Of a DNA stretch of 14,722 nt, positions 12,924 through 14,722 are shown one piece after another. Location: contig CAZNTZ010000017.1 in the NCBI GenBank assembly GCA_964576135.1, forward strand, positions 1-14,722, read 5' to 3'. The position numbers and the translations under genes are program-made. Under the pieces are notes generated by a model that worked only from the letters and a program-made list of their open reading frames with translations, made no database searches and was not told the DNA's origin. The stretch's first letter is position 1; every line of letters starts with the position of its first letter. The stretch is from CAZNTZ01 sp964576135. GTDB lineage: Bacteria; Pseudomonadota; Alphaproteobacteria; Rs-D84.

Positions 12924-14722
12924 ATGTCAGTTGGAAAAACCGCACCTTTGCATATGTATCGGAATATTGGAATTATGGCGCATATTGACGCCGGAAAAAC
13001 CACAACATCCGAACGTATTCTTTTCTATACCGGTAAAAATTATAAAATTGGTGAAGTGCACGATGGTGCCGCGACTATGGACTGGATGGTTCAGGAACAA
13101 GAACGCGGTATTACAATTACATCGGCTGCGACTACATGTTTCTGGCGTGATCATCGTATCAACTTGATTGATACTCCGGGCCACGTTGACTTTACAATGG
13201 AAGTAGAACGCTCGCTTCGCGTACTTGACGGCGCAGTTGCTGTTTTTGAATCAGTATCTGGTGTTCAACCGCAAACTGAAACTGTATGGCGTCAGGCTGA
13301 TCGTTATAATGTTCCACGTATTTGCTTTATTAATAAAATGGATCGCGTTGGTGGAAACTTCTTCCGTTGTGTTGATATGATTCGTGAACGTTTGGGTGCA
13401 AATCCATTGGTTTTGAATTTCCCAATTGGTGAAGAAGCAGACTTTAAGGGTGTTGTTGACGTTGTTACCATGAAAGGTGTTATTTGGGAAGATGAAACAG
13501 GCAGCAATCCAATAATTACAGATATTCCAGAAGAATTGCGCGCCAAGGCCGAAGAATTACATGGAAAATTGATTGAAGAAGCTGTTACCCAAGACGAAGC
13601 CATTATGGAATCGTACATGGAAGGCAAAACACCTGACGAAGCAACAATTAAATCATTGTTGCGCAAAGGAACAATTGCCCAGGCTTTCACACCAGTTATT
13701 TGTGGAACAGCGTTTAAGAATAAAGGTGTTCAACCATTGTTGGATGCAGTTATTGATTATTTGCCGTCACCTGTGGATATCCCAGCTATCAAGGGACACA
13801 AAATGGATGGTGAAACCGATGATGAACGTCATCCAAATTCTGATGAACCATTCAGTGCATTGGCGTTTAAAGTTGCAAATGATCCGTTCGTTGGAAACTT
13901 GATGTTTATTCGTATTTATTCGGGTAAATTATCATCTGGTTCTTATGTTTATAATTCTACACGTGACAAACGTGAACGCGTTGGCCGTATGTTGCTGATG
14001 CACGCAAACAACCGTGAAGAAATCAAAGAAGCATTTGCTGGTGATATTATTACATTGGTTGGTTTGAAAGATACAATCACAGGCGATACACTTTGTGATG
14101 AAAATAAACCAATTATTTTGGAATCTATTCGTATTCCAGAACCTGTTATGTCAATTGCTGTTGAACCAAAGACAAAAAATGATATTGAAAAATTGTCACT
14201 TGGTTTGCAAGCTTTGGCAAAAGAAGACCCATCTTTCCGTGTAAAGGTTGACGAAGAATCTGGTCAAACAATTCTGTCAGGTGTTGGTGAATTGCATTTG
14301 GAAATCTTGGTGGATCGTTTATTGCGTGAATTCAAAGTTGACGTTAATGTTGGTGAACCACGTATTGCATATCGTGAAACATTCCGCAAAACAATCGAAG
14401 AAGATTATACACATAAAAAACAATCTGGTGGATCAGGTCAATACGCCCAGGTTAAAATTAAATTTGAACCATTGGAACCAGGTTCTGGATATGAATTTGT
14501 GAACGAAATTGTTGGTGGTACTGTTCCACGTGAATATATCCCAGGTGTGGAAAAAGGATTAAAAATTGCCCAGAATACAGGTGTTTTGATTGGGTATCCA
14601 ACAGTAGATTTCAAAGCAACATTGGTTGATGGAAAGTATCACGAAGTAGACTCTAACGTATTATGCTTTGAAATTGCGGCGCGCGCCTGTTTCCGTGAGG
14701 CTATTAAAAAAGCTCAGCCGAA
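12924..14722 (+). CDS. fusA: Elongation factor G, 3' partial
   Basis: EF-G is the GTPase that moves tRNA and mRNA through the ribosome and, with RRF, recycles it. The window holds about 599 of the usual 690-700 codons; the frame is still open at the last base. The GTPase motifs are complete: AHIDAGKTT (19-27), RGITIT, DTPGH (83-87) and NKMD (137-140), followed by ICGTAFKNKG. Domain II and III signatures follow, including PVMSIAVEPK and SGVGELHLEI, then domain IV with GGSGQYAQVKI and PREYIPGVEKG. This is the canonical housekeeping EF-G rather than a paralogue, given its place in the str operon. An AGGA site (12912-12915) lies eight bases before the ATG. Confidence 0.98.
   Translation, partial: MSVGKTAPLHMYRNIGIMAHIDAGKTTTSERILFYTGKNYKIGEVHDGAATMDWMVQEQERGITITSAATTCFWRDHRINLIDTPGHVDFTMEVERSLRVLDGAVAVFESVSGVQPQTETVWRQADRYNVPRICFINKMDRVGGNFFRCVDMIRERLGANPLVLNFPIGEEADFKGVVDVVTMKGVIWEDETGSNPIITDIPEELRAKAEELHGKLIEEAVTQDEAIMESYMEGKTPDEATIKSLLRKGTIAQAFTPVICGTAFKNKGVQPLLDAVIDYLPSPVDIPAIKGHKMDGETDDERHPNSDEPFSALAFKVANDPFVGNLMFIRIYSGKLSSGSYVYNSTRDKRERVGRMLLMHANNREEIKEAFAGDIITLVGLKDTITGDTLCDENKPIILESIRIPEPVMSIAVEPKTKNDIEKLSLGLQALAKEDPSFRVKVDEESGQTILSGVGELHLEILVDRLLREFKVDVNVGEPRIAYRETFRKTIEEDYTHKKQSGGSGQYAQVKIKFEPLEPGSGYEFVNEIVGGTVPREYIPGVEKGLKIAQNTGVLIGYPTVDFKATLVDGKYHEVDSNVLCFEIAARACFREAIKKAQP

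Noticed and set aside
1..14722. CRISPR array, tRNA or rRNA genes, insertion sequences
   Set aside because: No spaced direct repeats, cloverleaf sequences, rRNA segments or transposase frames were seen on either strand by eye; tRNAscan or Infernal would settle the RNA genes.

Overview
This is an AT-rich chromosomal window with strong bacterial signals: TTGACA/TATAAT-type promoters, Shine-Dalgarno sites and rho-independent terminators. The gene orders acpP-fabF-mltG and rpsL-rpsG-fusA, a P4-type integrase remnant, and a small VirB8/VirB9/VirB10 cluster with a SPOR domain on VirB9 together suggest a proteobacterium. My best guess is an uncultured, host- or gut-associated alphaproteobacterium, but that lineage is an inference. 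A run of ten Ns at 6827-6836 suggests a draft or metagenome assembly.

Left part, + strand (1-3892): an integrase-like gene runs in from the left edge and has lost its recognisable catalytic residues. It is followed by acpP with its own promoter and terminator, then fabF with its own promoter, with mltG 23 bases behind. These are housekeeping genes: acyl carrier protein, beta-ketoacyl-ACP synthase II, and the endolytic murein transglycosylase that ends glycan strands.

Central part, - strand (3926-11701), read from right to left: virB8, virB9 and virB10 form a tight operon with a promoter at its head and a terminator after virB10. Next comes a separately transcribed small outer-membrane beta-barrel protein, with its own promoter and terminator and interrupted by the N gap. 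Last is a separately transcribed 699-residue exported protein rich in cysteine, with an Ala/Gln-rich coiled coil. VirB8/9/10 are the inner-membrane scaffold and the envelope-spanning core of a type IV secretion system. The usual ATPases (VirB4, VirB11, VirD4), VirB6 and any relaxase are absent here, so they must lie elsewhere or be missing. VirB9 ends in a full SPOR domain (binds peptidoglycan at division septa). VirB10 ends in a six-cysteine tail and carries extra material between its membrane anchor and its TrbI domain. These unusual features are the most interesting part of the window.

Right part, + strand (11786-14722): the str operon, with a strong promoter, a structured leader of about 140 bases, rpsL, rpsG and fusA. 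fusA runs off the right edge. The secretion block thus sits between two ordinary housekeeping operons, with no visible tRNA, insertion sequence or direct repeats. It looks like a resident chromosomal locus rather than a fresh mobile island.
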